From an uncultured Collinsella sp. (GTDB lineage Bacteria > Actinomycetota > Coriobacteriia > Coriobacteriales > Coriobacteriaceae): a stretch of DNA of 45,814 bases. The notes below the pieces were generated by a model, which ran no database searches, was not told where the DNA came from, and was given only the letters and a program-made list of their open reading frames with translations. Of this stretch, positions 1-8,752 are shown piece after piece. The DNA is taken from positions 1-45,814 of the forward strand of contig CABUSH010000017.1 of the NCBI GenBank assembly GCA_902494195.1. The letters run 5' to 3'. Positions within the stretch are counted from its first letter, which is position 1. Each line of letters begins with the position of its first letter. A program made the position numbers and the translations under genes.

Positions 1-7
1 CTCTCGG

Positions 8-122
8 GGGCAGGGACGTTCGGCCGTGCGCGGGCGCCCGGTCGGCGGCCCGTTCTGGGCGCGCCTCAATCGTAGCCCGAGACGGTCCCGGGCTGACAAT
101 TTCGACTGTAATGGACGTTCTT
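8..122. repeat. Left copy of a 115-bp inverted repeat at the window edges
   Basis: Bases 8-122 are the exact reverse complement of 45700-45814, with no mismatch seen by hand alignment. The repeat holds a short inverted pair (AGCCCG at 74-79 and CGGGCT at 89-94). An open frame entering from outside the window (1-75, plus strand) ends at a TAG at 73-75, so the repeat may carry the last codons of a gene lying beyond the edge. hypA converges on this copy and rpiR converges on the other. A multicopy element that broke an assembly at both ends would look like this. A true long inverted repeat in the chromosome is the alternative. Confidence 0.9.
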
Positions 123-158
123 GTTTGACTAGTCGTTTAAGAACGTCCCCAACGACCA
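113..158. repeat. Family F palindrome after hypA
   Basis: The hairpin has arms GACGTTCTT and AAGAACGTC around a loop containing GACTAGTC. It begins a few bases after the hypA stop codon. The same element occurs at 17559-17616 and 45636-45690, with a half copy near 37571. It may end the hypA transcript, but it has no clear U-tract. Confidence 0.7.
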
Positions 159-160
159 AG

Positions 161-589
161 TTAGGCGATGTGGAGGGGGTTGGCGGCGTCGACGGCATCG
201 GGGGCGTCGGAGAGGCCGTCGGGAGCAGCGTCTGCCGGATCCTCGTCGGGGGTCTCGATCTGCTTGATCATGACCTCCTGGCCCTGCAGCAGGTATGTTT
301 CGCCGCTGCCGCAATGGGGGCAGGTCTTGCCGTGCTCGACCGTCGCGTAGTCGCGGCCGCACGCCTCGCAATGCGTCACGGCCTCGACAGGTTCCACGAT
401 AAGCTCCGCATCCTCGGTGATGGACTTTTTATCTGCCGCCCAGCGCCAAGCGTCGAGCAGCAAGTCGGGAACAACGCCCGAGACCTCGCCCAGCAGCAGC
501 GTGACGCTCGAAACGCGACTCACGCCATTGGCGCGCGCCACGTTCTCAACATCGCGAATGATGTGATAAACGATTCCCAATTCGTGCAA
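161..589 (-). CDS. hypA: Hydrogenase nickel insertion protein HypA
   Basis: HypA delivers nickel to the large subunit of [NiFe]-hydrogenase, normally together with the GTPase HypB, in the cytoplasm. The 142-aa product begins MHELGIV, where His2 and Glu3 are the family's nickel-site residues. It carries the structural zinc site as two CxxC pairs (Cys74/Cys77 and Cys90/Cys93). The last 25 residues are an acidic Ala/Asp/Pro tail beyond the usual HypA length of about 115. The start is a TTG, chosen because it gives the canonical N-terminus and has an AAAGG site 8 nt upstream. A hairpin at 637-668 separates it from the oxidoreductase gene. The other hyp genes lie about 31 kb away and no hypB is present, so this copy may belong with genes beyond the left edge. 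Confidence 0.95.
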   Translation of the reverse strand: MHELGIVYHIIRDVENVARANGVSRVSSVTLLLGEVSGVVPDLLLDAWRWAADKKSITEDAELIVEPVEAVTHCEACGRDYATVEHGKTCPHCGSGETYLLQGQEVMIKQIETPDEDPADAAPDGLSDAPDAVDAANPLHIA

Positions 590-636
590 GGTAGAAACCT
601 TTCAACAACGGTTGATGCGATGCAAACTCAAAGCAA

Positions 637-668
637 GGGGACGGCGAAATCTAGTCTGCGCCGTCCCC
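637..668 (-). terminator. Hairpin between oxidoreductase and hypA
   Basis: GGGGACGGCG (637-646) pairs perfectly with CGCCGTCCCC (659-668) around a 12-nt loop. On the minus strand it is followed by a weak T-rich run (TTGCTTTG). It lies 17 nt after the oxidoreductase stop, so it is a likely terminator or attenuator ahead of hypA. Confidence 0.6.
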
Positions 669-685
669 CTACCCGCCATGGTTAC

Positions 686-3463
686 CTATTTACGACCGAA
701 CTTGATTTTAATTGCACGCTTCAAAGCATACTTGCCGAGACTTGGGAGCTTTTGCTCGTATTTGACCATCGTGGAGCACTCGGGGCGGTCGCGATCCAGA
801 TGGATGGCGTCGAACGCGCACTTGGTGGTGCACAGGCCGCAGCCGATGCACTTGTTGGGGTCGACGATCGAGGCACCGCAACCCAGGCAACGGGCGGTCT
901 CGGCGCGCACCTGCTCTTCGGTAAAGGTCTCGACGTACTCGCTAAACGGCGCGGCCTTCTCGCGCTCGCGGTCAACGTGGGCAACCTCGCGGCTCGCGTT
1001 GTCGTAGCCCTCGAGCACAACGTCGTCGCGGTCGAGCGCGGTGTAGCGGCGCTGGTTGCGGCCGATGGTGAGCGTGGAGCCCGGCTGCACAAAGCGGTGG
1101 ATGGACACGGCGGCCTCGTGACCGGCAGCGATGGCGTCGATGGCAAAGCTCGGACCGGTGTAGACGTCGCCGCCCACAAAGATGTCGGGCTCGGCGGTCT
1201 GGTAGGTCTGGGGATCGGCAAGGGCACCCTGGCCGCGGCCAAGCTCCACCTTGGAGCCAGCCAGCAGGTCGCCCCACACAATGGACTGGCCAATCGACAT
1301 GACGACACGGTCGGCATCGACACGACGCAGGTCGCTCTCGTCGTACTCGGGCGCAAACCGGCCCTCGTCGTCAAAGACACGCGTGCAGCGCTTAAAGGTG
1401 ATACCGCACACACGACCGGCCTCGTCCAGGTGAACCTCCTTGGGACCCCAACCGCAGCTGATGTGTGCGCCGTCCTCGATGGCCTCGCGGCGCTCTTCCT
1501 CGCTGGCGGGCATCTGCGCCTCGCTCTCCAGGCAGAACATCTCAACGTGCTCGGAGCCCAGGCGGCAGGCGTTGCGGGCCACGTCGATGGCCACGTTGCC
1601 GCCGCCCACCACGATGGTGCGGCCGGGCAGCGCGTCGATCTTGCCGCTGTTGACCTCGCGCAAGAAGTCGACGGCCACGGTCACGTCCTCGGCATCCTCG
1701 CCCGGAATACCGGCAAGGCGGCCGCCCTGGCAGCCAATAGCCACGTAGAAGGCCTTAAAGCCCTGCTCGCGCAGCTCGTCGAGCGTCACATCGCGGCCGA
1801 CCTCCACGCCATAGCGGAACTCGGCACCCATCAGGCGAATGATCTCGACCTCGGCCTCGATAACGTCCTTCTCCAGCTTAAAGCTGGGAATACCGTAGGT
1901 AAGCATACCGCCCGGGCGCTCGTTCTTCTCAAACACGACAGGCTTGTAGCCCTTCTCGGCCAGGTAGAAAGCGCAGGACAGGCCGGCGGGACCGGCACCG
2001 ATGATGGCGATCTTCTGATCGAAGCCGCCAGCGCGCGTCGGCGTCACCACGGGCGGGACATAGCGGGTCGCGGCATCAAGATCGCGCTGGGCGATGAACT
2101 TCTTGACCTCGTCGATGGCCACGGCGGCGTCCACACGGCCGCGGGTGCAGGCATCCTCACAGCGGCGGTTGCACACGCGGCCGCAGATAGCGGGCAGCGG
2201 GTTCTCGCGCTTGATGAGCGCCAGCGCCTCGTCATAGCGGCCCTGCGCCGCGAGCTTCAGATAGCCCTGAACGGCAACGTGCGCGGGGCAAGCCGTCTTG
2301 CAGGGCGCGGTGCCGGACTCGTGCGTTTCGATACGATTATCGTTGCGGTAGTTGGGCGACCACTTGGTGTGATCCCACTTGGTGGCATCGGGCAGCTCCT
2401 GGCGCGGATACTCGGGCACCTGTCCGCCGGCCTTTTTGCTGCAGAGCTTCTGGCCCAGCTTAGCGGCACCGGCCGGGCACACCTCAACGCAGCGACCGCA
2501 GGCCACGCACTTGTCCTTCTCGACCTTGGCGACATAGGCCGAGCGCGACAGGTTGGGCGTGTTGAACAGCTGCGAGGTGCGCAGGGCGTAGCACACGTTG
2601 ACGTTGCAGTTGCAGATAGCGAAGATCTTGTTCTCGCCGTCGATATTGGTGATCTGGTGCACAAAGCCGTTGTCCTCGGCCTGGCGCAGGATGTCGTAGA
2701 CCTCGTCGCGCGTCACGTAATGGCCGCGGTCGGTCTCAACCACATAGTCGGCCATATCGCCCACGGCAATGCACCAGTCGGCGGGGTCGTCGGCGCAGCC
2801 CTCACCCATCACGCGACGGCTCGCGCGGCAGCTGCAGGTGCTGGCGGCATATTTGCCATCGTATTTGTCGAGCCAGTGCTCGATATGCTCGATCGGCACC
2901 GAGGTGCTCGCGGCGTCGATGGCCTTCTCGACCGGAATGACGTGCATGCCGATGCCGGCGCCACCGGGCGGCACCATCGGCGTAGCCTTGGACAGCGGCC
3001 CCTTGGACGCCTGCTCAAAGAACTTGGCATAGACCGGGTGCTCGTCGAGCTGGCTCACGCGCATGTTGAGGAACTCGGCGGAACCCGGCACCAGCATGGG
3101 CAGCACCCACTGCTTGGCGCGCTCGGGATTCTCCCAGTTGTACTCGAGCAGGCCCGTGTAGCTCATATCGTCGAGCATCTTCTCGATATCGGCTTCGGTC
3201 ATGCCGGTGAGCTTGACCATCTCGGGCAGCGTATAGGGACGGCGCATCTTCATCTTGCAGAGCACTTCGGCCTGCTCGTCAGTCGCGGCCTCGGCAAACG
3301 ACCAGTACTCGTAGCCCAGCAGCTCATCGCGATGCAGCAGACGGTTGGTGCAGTGCTCGCACAGCTTGACGATGGCCTCGCGCGGATGCTCCGGCAGCGG
3401 CGGCACGAACTCCGAACCGATGTCGGGCTCGGTGTAGCTAATCCCCGGTCCGTTGAGAATCAT
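686..3463 (-). CDS. Multi-cluster Fe-S / FAD pyridine-nucleotide oxidoreductase (GltD/NfnB-like)
   Basis: This 925-aa soluble flavoprotein probably moves electrons between NAD(P)H and ferredoxin-type centres. The N-terminal third (about 1-300) is of a type I do not recognise. It has cysteine clusters CSCR (about 208) and CNCNVNVC (about 280). Next come a ferredoxin motif CVACGRCVEVCP (about 319), GltD-type N-terminal cysteines CKTACPAH (about 386) and CGRVCNRRCEDAC (about 424), the FAD site GAGPAGLSCAFYL (about 488), the NAD(P) site GGGNVAIDVAR (about 618) and a C-terminal CIGCGLCTTKC (about 868). The start is an ATG with AGAAGGGA 5 nt upstream; a longer in-frame extension would run through the divergent promoter and into the TetR gene. 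It is transcribed away from the TetR gene at 3653 and is probably controlled by it. The substrate is unknown. Confidence 0.85.
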   Translation of the reverse strand: MILNGPGISYTEPDIGSEFVPPLPEHPREAIVKLCEHCTNRLLHRDELLGYEYWSFAEAATDEQAEVLCKMKMRRPYTLPEMVKLTGMTEADIEKMLDDMSYTGLLEYNWENPERAKQWVLPMLVPGSAEFLNMRVSQLDEHPVYAKFFEQASKGPLSKATPMVPPGGAGIGMHVIPVEKAIDAASTSVPIEHIEHWLDKYDGKYAASTCSCRASRRVMGEGCADDPADWCIAVGDMADYVVETDRGHYVTRDEVYDILRQAEDNGFVHQITNIDGENKIFAICNCNVNVCYALRTSQLFNTPNLSRSAYVAKVEKDKCVACGRCVEVCPAGAAKLGQKLCSKKAGGQVPEYPRQELPDATKWDHTKWSPNYRNDNRIETHESGTAPCKTACPAHVAVQGYLKLAAQGRYDEALALIKRENPLPAICGRVCNRRCEDACTRGRVDAAVAIDEVKKFIAQRDLDAATRYVPPVVTPTRAGGFDQKIAIIGAGPAGLSCAFYLAEKGYKPVVFEKNERPGGMLTYGIPSFKLEKDVIEAEVEIIRLMGAEFRYGVEVGRDVTLDELREQGFKAFYVAIGCQGGRLAGIPGEDAEDVTVAVDFLREVNSGKIDALPGRTIVVGGGNVAIDVARNACRLGSEHVEMFCLESEAQMPASEEERREAIEDGAHISCGWGPKEVHLDEAGRVCGITFKRCTRVFDDEGRFAPEYDESDLRRVDADRVVMSIGQSIVWGDLLAGSKVELGRGQGALADPQTYQTAEPDIFVGGDVYTGPSFAIDAIAAGHEAAVSIHRFVQPGSTLTIGRNQRRYTALDRDDVVLEGYDNASREVAHVDREREKAAPFSEYVETFTEEQVRAETARCLGCGASIVDPNKCIGCGLCTTKCAFDAIHLDRDRPECSTMVKYEQKLPSLGKYALKRAIKIKFGRK

Positions 3464-3552
3464 GGTTGTCCCTTCTCTTGCCGCAGCCCGACGAGGCCGC
3501 AGCGCCCCTCTTTTTTTGCAGGCCGGGCATGCCCCCATGCCGTTCACCCGCC

Positions 3553-3600
3553 ATTGTTGACATTGTGTCAAAAATAGTATTGACGAACCGTCAACAATAT
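3553..3600. promoter_or_regulatory. Divergent promoter region with TetR-type operator
   Basis: The 189-bp gap between the divergent oxidoreductase and TetR genes holds a perfect palindrome, TTGACG-AAC-CGTCAA (3580-3594). It is followed by AATA and sits inside a wider inverted pair, ATTGTTGAC (3553-3561) and GTCAACAAT (3591-3599). A related half-site, GCGAACGGTCA, follows at about 3613. This is where an autoregulating TetR protein would bind. The assignment is inferred from position and symmetry. Confidence 0.6.
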
Positions 3601-3652
3601 TCAAGACTGTTAGGCGAACGGTCAGGCAAAAGAGGATGAAAGGCGGCAAAAC

Positions 3653-4315
3653 ATGGGCAACAACGCAGCAGGTACCTCTGTGGTCGATGCCGTCCCTGCA
3701 TCCGCTAGCGCGGCAAAGCGCCTGACGGGCGACGAACGCCGTCGCGAGATCCTCGATGCCGTGCGCACCGTAAGCTCCGAGTTGGGCGTGTCCCACCTAT
3801 CGGTATCGGCCGTGACCAAACGAGCCGGCTGCACGCGTTCATTGTTCTACCACTACTTTGCCGACATGGACGCCGCCGTCACCGCTGTTATGGACGAGGC
3901 GATCGACGGTTTTATCTCCGAGCTCGAGCAGTGGAACGCCGGCCGCACCGTCGGTGATATCGAGGGCGCGCTCGACACCGTCGCCCCGCTCTTTAAGCGT
4001 CTGGTCGCCAGCGGCCACGAACTGCCGCACACTCTGACCTCCAACAGCGGCGCACTCTACGGCGGCTTTCTGCACAACGTGGTTCAGCGCGTGGCTCAGT
4101 ACATCTGCGACACCACCGTGGTGGACTTTGTCGCCCATCACGAGCTGCGCATCGACCATGTCTACGAAACGTTCTATACCCTCATCATGGGGTTGTTGAT
4201 GTATATCCGCACGCACCCCGATGTGCCCGACGAGACGGTCAAGGAAATCATCGCCTCGACACTCCACATCGAGGGCTATACCGCCAAGTATCCGGAGCGC
4301 ATGCCCCAGAACTGA
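3653..4315 (+). CDS. TetR/AcrR family transcriptional regulator
   Basis: A 220-aa DNA-binding protein. The N-terminal helix-turn-helix spans about residues 23-70 (ERRREILDAVRTVSSELG, then VSAVTKRAGCTRSLFYHYFA), the standard TetR pattern ending in LFYHYF. The C-terminal ligand-binding half shows no recognisable effector signature. It is divergent from the Fe-S flavoprotein and 63 nt upstream of the membrane protein gene, so it probably controls both through the palindrome at 3580-3594. The ATG at 3653 has GAAAGG 9 nt upstream. The inducer cannot be read from the sequence. Confidence 0.9.
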   Translation: MGNNAAGTSVVDAVPASASAAKRLTGDERRREILDAVRTVSSELGVSHLSVSAVTKRAGCTRSLFYHYFADMDAAVTAVMDEAIDGFISELEQWNAGRTVGDIEGALDTVAPLFKRLVASGHELPHTLTSNSGALYGGFLHNVVQRVAQYICDTTVVDFVAHHELRIDHVYETFYTLIMGLLMYIRTHPDVPDETVKEIIASTLHIEGYTAKYPERMPQN

Positions 4316-4378
4316 CGACATTTGGCCAAACTGCCCGCGATCAGAAGAGGGGCCGCGGGCGTGTGAAAGGAGAGCAGC

Positions 4379-5386
4379 ATGCTGTTCGATGTTTGGGGTA
4401 GCGATACCCTTATCCACTGGGCCGGCTGGGCCATGGTCTTTATTGGCCTGATCGTGCTCAACGAGGTCGGCCGCCGCACCAAGCTGGGCGCGGCAATCAT
4501 CTTTGGCGTGGCTCCGCTGGCCATGACCATCTACTGCGTCGCTATCGCCGTGGGCGTTTCGCAGGGTGCCGAGTGGGCGCTCACCAACCCCACCCATGTG
4601 TACCAGAACAGCTGGTTCCACTACGCCAAGGTATACGCTGCGCTGGCCGGTTGCTGGGGCTTCATCGCCATTAAGTATCAGTGGGGCAAGATCGGCAAGG
4701 CGCATTGGTTCCGCGCGTGGCCGTTTGTGATCGTCGCCATCAACATCTTGATCGCCGTCGTGTCCGACTTCGAGAGCGCCTATCACTTCTTTGTCCTGGG
4801 CCAGTCCACTTGGGTCACCTCCGAAGGTGCTACGCAGCTGGCCGGCTGGAACAACGTGTTCAACGGCATCGCCGGTCTCATCAACATCTTCTGCATGACC
4901 GGTTGGTGGAGCGTCTACGCCTCCGAGGACAAGACCGATATGCTGTGGCCCGACATGACCTGGGTCTACATCATCGCCTACGATATCTGGAACTTCTGCT
5001 ACACCTACAACTGCCTGCCCACCCACTCCTGGTTCTGCGGCTTTGCGCTGCTGCTGGCGCCCACCGTCGCCGCCTTTATCTGGAACAAGGGCGGCTGGAT
5101 CCAGAACCGCGCCTTTACGCTGGCCATTTGGTGCATGTTTGCCCAGGTGTTCCCGTTCTTCCAGGAGGAGTCCATCTTTGTGACCCACTCCACGCTCGAC
5201 CCCGGCGCCGCTACCGCGGTCTCGATCGCCGCACTGGTCGCCAACGTCGCCGCGATCATCTACATCGCCTACCGTGCCAAGAAGCTCGGCCGCAATCCCT
5301 ACAAGCAGGATGTCTTTGAGGGCACCAGCGATTGGGAGAAGGCTACCGCTCGCCGCGCCAAGGTGGATTACGCACACGCCGAGTAA
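4379..5386 (+). CDS. Polytopic membrane protein, probably DUF5692 family
   Basis: A 335-aa hydrophobic protein with roughly eight to nine predicted membrane segments. The first is near residues 13-28 and the last near 283-303, followed by a charged cytoplasmic tail. It is rich in Trp, Tyr and Phe, with striking aromatic stretches such as YIIAYDIWNFCYTYNC. It matches my recollection of the uncharacterised DUF5692 family of actinobacteria, which I could not verify. The start has a strong AAGGAG 6 nt upstream. It is in line with the TetR gene and opposite the Fe-S flavoprotein, so the three probably form one inducible unit, for instance a membrane partner of a redox enzyme or a permease for its substrate. 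That functional link is inference. Confidence 0.65.
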   Translation: MLFDVWGSDTLIHWAGWAMVFIGLIVLNEVGRRTKLGAAIIFGVAPLAMTIYCVAIAVGVSQGAEWALTNPTHVYQNSWFHYAKVYAALAGCWGFIAIKYQWGKIGKAHWFRAWPFVIVAINILIAVVSDFESAYHFFVLGQSTWVTSEGATQLAGWNNVFNGIAGLINIFCMTGWWSVYASEDKTDMLWPDMTWVYIIAYDIWNFCYTYNCLPTHSWFCGFALLLAPTVAAFIWNKGGWIQNRAFTLAIWCMFAQVFPFFQEESIFVTHSTLDPGAATAVSIAALVANVAAIIYIAYRAKKLGRNPYKQDVFEGTSDWEKATARRAKVDYAHAE

Positions 5387-5457
5387 CGCGCCTGGCGCAG
5401 ACATCGCTTGAGCACGAAGCAGCATAGCCGGCTCCGCGCAACTCAACGCATTGTAGA

Positions 5458-5497
5458 GCCCCCGGAATGTGATTCGTTCGCGTTCCGGGGGCCTTTT
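5458..5497 (+). terminator. Rho-independent terminator
   Basis: GCCCCCGGAA (5458-5467) pairs with TTCCGGGGGC (5483-5492) and is followed by CTTTT. It lies 72 nt after the membrane-protein stop codon and should end the tetR/membrane-protein transcript. Confidence 0.85.
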
Positions 5498-5619
5498 GCC
5501 GCCGCGAGGATGCGGCCGAACGATGCGCTCGAGTTAAATCGGATCTTATATTTCGCACGCGCTTTATATGGCTCCATTTTTGGGTACAGTGTTGTCCCGA
5601 TATTGAGCTTGGGGGATAT

Positions 5620-7116
5620 ATGAAAGATGAGACGATGGGCCAAGAGGATGCGGCCCAAGATGCAGAAGCTTGCGCTGAGGCCTTGGAGAGCTTAGACCGG
5701 ATTTCACTCGATGAGATTGCGTTTGACGATTCGGGCGTTGATGTGCAGGATGAGCCGGAAACCGAGGCGCAATCCGATGATCAGGATGCAGGCGACGTTG
5801 AGCCTGCCGAGGATGAGGCAGATCACGAAGACACCGAAAGCGAGGCCGGCAACCAGCCCGAATCCGACACGGGCGAGGAAACCGTCTTGCTCGACAGCTT
5901 ACCGGCCGAGGATTCGCTGACCCGCGAGCTTCCTGGCCTGGGTTCCGCACCAGCCGTGGACGAGACCATCGCCATGGGCGATATTCCCCTACCATCCGTT
6001 CCCTCGGCACGCGAGGCCGAAGTTCGCCATCGCAAGATGTCGCCCAAGCGCCGCAACCTGATGGTTGCCGGCGTTGTGGCCGTCGCGCTCGTCGCCGGCG
6101 GCGCAGGCTATGCTGCCTGGAACGGATATCAGCAAGAGCAGGCTGCCACTGTCGCCGCCAATGCCCACACGATGATGTCAGTGCAGATTGGCGTGCAGGC
6201 CGCGGGCCTCGACTGTTCCACTGGCTCAAAGATCCCCGTGCAGGTGAGTGGCCAGGACTCCGACGGCTCTTCTGTGAGCGAAACACTCTACGTTGACGAG
6301 CACGGCCGCGGCATCAAACTGCTGCCCGGCGATTACACGCTCTCCATCGCTGCCTCCCCCATCGCGGCCGACGGCACCATCTATACCGTCCCGACCACCA
6401 AGACGCAGGTCACCGTTAAGAGCGATGGACAGGATTTAAGTGCCCAGGCCACCTTTAAGCTCAAGGTGCCTTCGGCCGACACGGTGACTGACGACCAGAT
6501 CGATGCCGCCGCCAAGTATGCCGAGGAGGGCGGTGCGAGCTCCGCCGCGGCTGCCAAAGTGCTCCAGCAGGCAGCAACCGCGCGGCGCGACGCCGCCGTC
6601 AATGCCGTGAGCGCGCAAAAGGCACAGGCGTCCCGTGATGCTGACGCTCGCCACAAGGCAACCGACCTCTACCAGCTCGATATTCCCGTCGAGTGGTACG
6701 GCAAGGTCGCAACTTGGCAAAACGGAAGCACGCTATGCATCTATCTGGGCGACGACGCCAATACGCCGCTCGTGACGCTCGTTGCGGTGCGCGAGGGCGA
6801 GAGCTTTACGCCCGATGAAGGCGATACGGTTTTGGGCGCGGCCAATCTAGGCAACGGTTATACCGTCTACGCCAGCGGCCCCGTCTATCCGTACGTGGTG
6901 CCCCAGACCATCAACGGACGGACGCAGAACCCCGTGTCAACCTACCCCATGGACACGGCCATTGAGCTTGTCGAGCTTACGACCGGCAACCGCTACACCT
7001 ATAGCCAGATCAAGAACGACCTGGTTGGCAAAGACGGCAACGCAGACGCCGCGACCAAACTCGAGACCGACTACCTCGCGCAGATCCTGCTGCCGAGTAT
7101 CAAAACCCAGGACTAG
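5620..7116 (+). CDS. Acidic single-pass membrane protein of unknown function
   Basis: A 498-aa protein I do not recognise. Residues 1-135 are strongly acidic and low in complexity (Asp/Glu/Ala-rich). Basic residues (about 137-145, RHRKMSPKRR) precede one membrane helix (about 146-167), giving a predicted cytoplasmic N-terminus. The outer part holds a beta-rich region (about 185-285) in which peptide-like repeats concern levels, defaults and charge (KLLPGDYTLSIAASPI), a short Ala-rich coiled-coil-like stretch (about 290-345) and a C-terminal domain. The design resembles the coriobacterial proteins that pair an acidic tail with an exported domain. The ATG has GGGGG 5 nt upstream. It stands alone between a terminator and a convergent ATPase gene. 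Confidence 0.75.
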   Translation: MKDETMGQEDAAQDAEACAEALESLDRISLDEIAFDDSGVDVQDEPETEAQSDDQDAGDVEPAEDEADHEDTESEAGNQPESDTGEETVLLDSLPAEDSLTRELPGLGSAPAVDETIAMGDIPLPSVPSAREAEVRHRKMSPKRRNLMVAGVVAVALVAGGAGYAAWNGYQQEQAATVAANAHTMMSVQIGVQAAGLDCSTGSKIPVQVSGQDSDGSSVSETLYVDEHGRGIKLLPGDYTLSIAASPIAADGTIYTVPTTKTQVTVKSDGQDLSAQATFKLKVPSADTVTDDQIDAAAKYAEEGGASSAAAAKVLQQAATARRDAAVNAVSAQKAQASRDADARHKATDLYQLDIPVEWYGKVATWQNGSTLCIYLGDDANTPLVTLVAVREGESFTPDEGDTVLGAANLGNGYTVYASGPVYPYVVPQTINGRTQNPVSTYPMDTAIELVELTTGNRYTYSQIKNDLVGKDGNADAATKLETDYLAQILLPSIKTQD

Positions 7117-7189
7117 CCTGGCGCAGCAAGGTGCTCCCCAACCGTGATGAAGGAGCCAGGAGGTCCTGACCCCACAGGCCCATAGATGA

Positions 7190-8542
7190 TTAGGCAAGGA
7201 GCCACTTCCATGCGGGCATAACGTGTACCACACCGTGCTCGCATGGAATATCGGTCTGTTCATCCATGGTAACGATTGCCGACTCGCCAAGATCAAACTG
7301 GGCCATCGAGGCATCAAGCGCGGCGATTTCGCGCTCGCGCGTTTTCTCACTTGCCATATCCGCACTCACCTGAATCAGGCTATAAGCCCGCATGAGAAGC
7401 GCATCCCCAGCCACAAAGTCCACCTCATGGCTTTTGCTCTTCTCTTTGATTAGCAGGCGGCAGACCGAGCCGGTCCTCACCGCGGGAGTCCTTCTTCTTA
7501 GCGCATTGAACACTGCGGTCTCGAGCCTCTGGCCCTGGTCCAATGCCGATGCGGGAGAGAATGCTCCAAACATCGCAGGGTCGACAGCGTAGACCTTAGA
7601 CGCAGACCGCATGTTATTTGCCAGTGAACGCATGAACTCCGGCACAGAAAATAACAGATAGGCGTCCTCATAATACTCAAGTAAGTCGCTGAGCGAATTA
7701 CGACTGACGGGTATCTGTCTGCTCTTGAACTCGTTGTACACTTTGTTCACTGACAGCTCTCGTCCCGAAGATGCCATACACCGCGTCAAGAACAGCGATG
7801 CCAGGCGAGGGTTCTTGACGTCGTAACGTTCAACGACGTCCATGGCGACCGTTCGCGAAGCATATTCCTGTAGCAGCTGAATCGCGTCTGCAGGCGTCTG
7901 CTCAAGTGTCGCGATGAATCCCCCTCGTTCAAGATACCCGATCAGATGATGTCGAAGCAGCGCTGCATCGCTCGGGGAAAAGGTCGCATCTGACTCGAGA
8001 ACGCTCCCCGTCTTATATCGAACGTATTCCGAAAAACTCAACGGAAAAAGCTCTCGCACAAGAGAACGACCCCTGAACTCGCTCTTAAGTTCTGAGGACA
8101 GCATCTTAGAAGAAGATCCCGTCACATAGACGGTCGCTTTCTCCGTATCGACTACACGCCGCAGAAACGCACCCCATTCGGGAATTTCCTGGATCTCGTC
8201 AAAGAAAATGTAAGCGCCCTCGGTTCGAGCAACAGGATACAGCGCATAGAACGTGTCGAGCACGTCCGCCAGCAGCGATGGCTCATACGGGCGCAAGCGC
8301 TCATCCTCAAAATTGAAGTAAAGCATCCGGTCAAGCTCGACGCCCCGGTTCTGAAGCCGCCACATCTCCTGATACAGGCGATACGTCTTTCCACAACGGC
8401 GGGCCCCCACAATCACATTTACGATGTTGTCGCGCTTTGGCTCCTGTGGGTTTCCTAGATCAAGGTCTCGCTCAAAGACCTGCGGAACCCCCTGCTGTTC
8501 AAAGTCCTTTATTTTCTGGGCGATCAAGTCGTTGAATGCCAT
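7190..8542 (-). CDS. AAA ATPase with DUF4143-type C-terminal domain
   Basis: A 450-aa P-loop protein of the ATP-binding group common as strain-variable genes in gut bacteria. Walker A is GARRCGKT (46-53), Walker B is YIFFDEIQ (111-118) and a sensor-like TGSSSKML lies at 141-148. The C-terminal half matches the DUF4143 pattern, with a winged-helix-like stretch (about 255-300) and a nuclease-like acidic/lysine motif near EKSKSHEVDFV. The molecular role of the family is not established; links to DNA handling or mobile elements have been suggested. The start has GGAG 4 nt upstream. Its leader carries a 23-bp-arm inverted repeat and is markedly AT-rich compared with its neighbours, which fits recent acquisition. 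Confidence 0.85.
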   Translation of the reverse strand: MAFNDLIAQKIKDFEQQGVPQVFERDLDLGNPQEPKRDNIVNVIVGARRCGKTYRLYQEMWRLQNRGVELDRMLYFNFEDERLRPYEPSLLADVLDTFYALYPVARTEGAYIFFDEIQEIPEWGAFLRRVVDTEKATVYVTGSSSKMLSSELKSEFRGRSLVRELFPLSFSEYVRYKTGSVLESDATFSPSDAALLRHHLIGYLERGGFIATLEQTPADAIQLLQEYASRTVAMDVVERYDVKNPRLASLFLTRCMASSGRELSVNKVYNEFKSRQIPVSRNSLSDLLEYYEDAYLLFSVPEFMRSLANNMRSASKVYAVDPAMFGAFSPASALDQGQRLETAVFNALRRRTPAVRTGSVCRLLIKEKSKSHEVDFVAGDALLMRAYSLIQVSADMASEKTREREIAALDASMAQFDLGESAIVTMDEQTDIPCEHGVVHVMPAWKWLLA

Positions 8543-8550
8543 GATTCTCC

Positions 8551-8610
8551 AATCTTGCTCTCTAGCTAATCAAAATTATAGTGATTCTTGATTAATTAGA
8601 GAGCAAGATT
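8551..8610. promoter_or_regulatory. Large inverted repeat in the AT-rich leader of the ATPase gene
   Basis: AATCTTGCTCTCTAGCTAAT continues to 8573 and pairs with 8588-8610 with two mismatches over 23 bp and a 14-bp spacer. It begins 9 bp upstream of the start codon, so it would fold over the promoter or 5' leader. An operator for autoregulation or a translation-controlling hairpin are both possible. Confidence 0.75.
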
Positions 8611-8722
8611 ATATCTGACTTGATTAACACTTAAGCAAGTTTTTTCACTATTACTGCTCGAAGGATGCCGAGTGGCTGAGAGGACAACCAAGCTCGAATG
8701 CGACTCCCTGGACAGTCGATTT

Positions 8723-8752
8723 GGGACGGAACTTTTTTGACTACCCCGTCCC
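8723..8752. repeat. GGGACGG hairpin
   Basis: GGGACGG (8723-8729) pairs with CCGTCCC (8746-8752) around a loop containing TTTTTT. It resembles the family F and 637-668 hairpins in starting with GGGAC. It lies downstream of the 64-aa gene and could terminate it. Confidence 0.5.

Noticed and set aside
26..3577. Very long open frame antisense to hypA and the Fe-S flavoprotein
   Set aside because: It crosses two supported genes and their gap without any recognisable domain.
3464..3796. N-terminal extension of the Fe-S flavoprotein
   Set aside because: It would overlap the operator region and the TetR gene; the ATG at 3463 has a good ribosome site.
8661..8730. tRNA-Ser-like stretch (GCCGAGTGGCTGAGAGG with a CGACT...AGTCG hairpin)
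   Set aside because: The D-arm-like part is present, but I could not fit an acceptor stem, T-arm or standard anticodon loop. At most a tRNA fragment.
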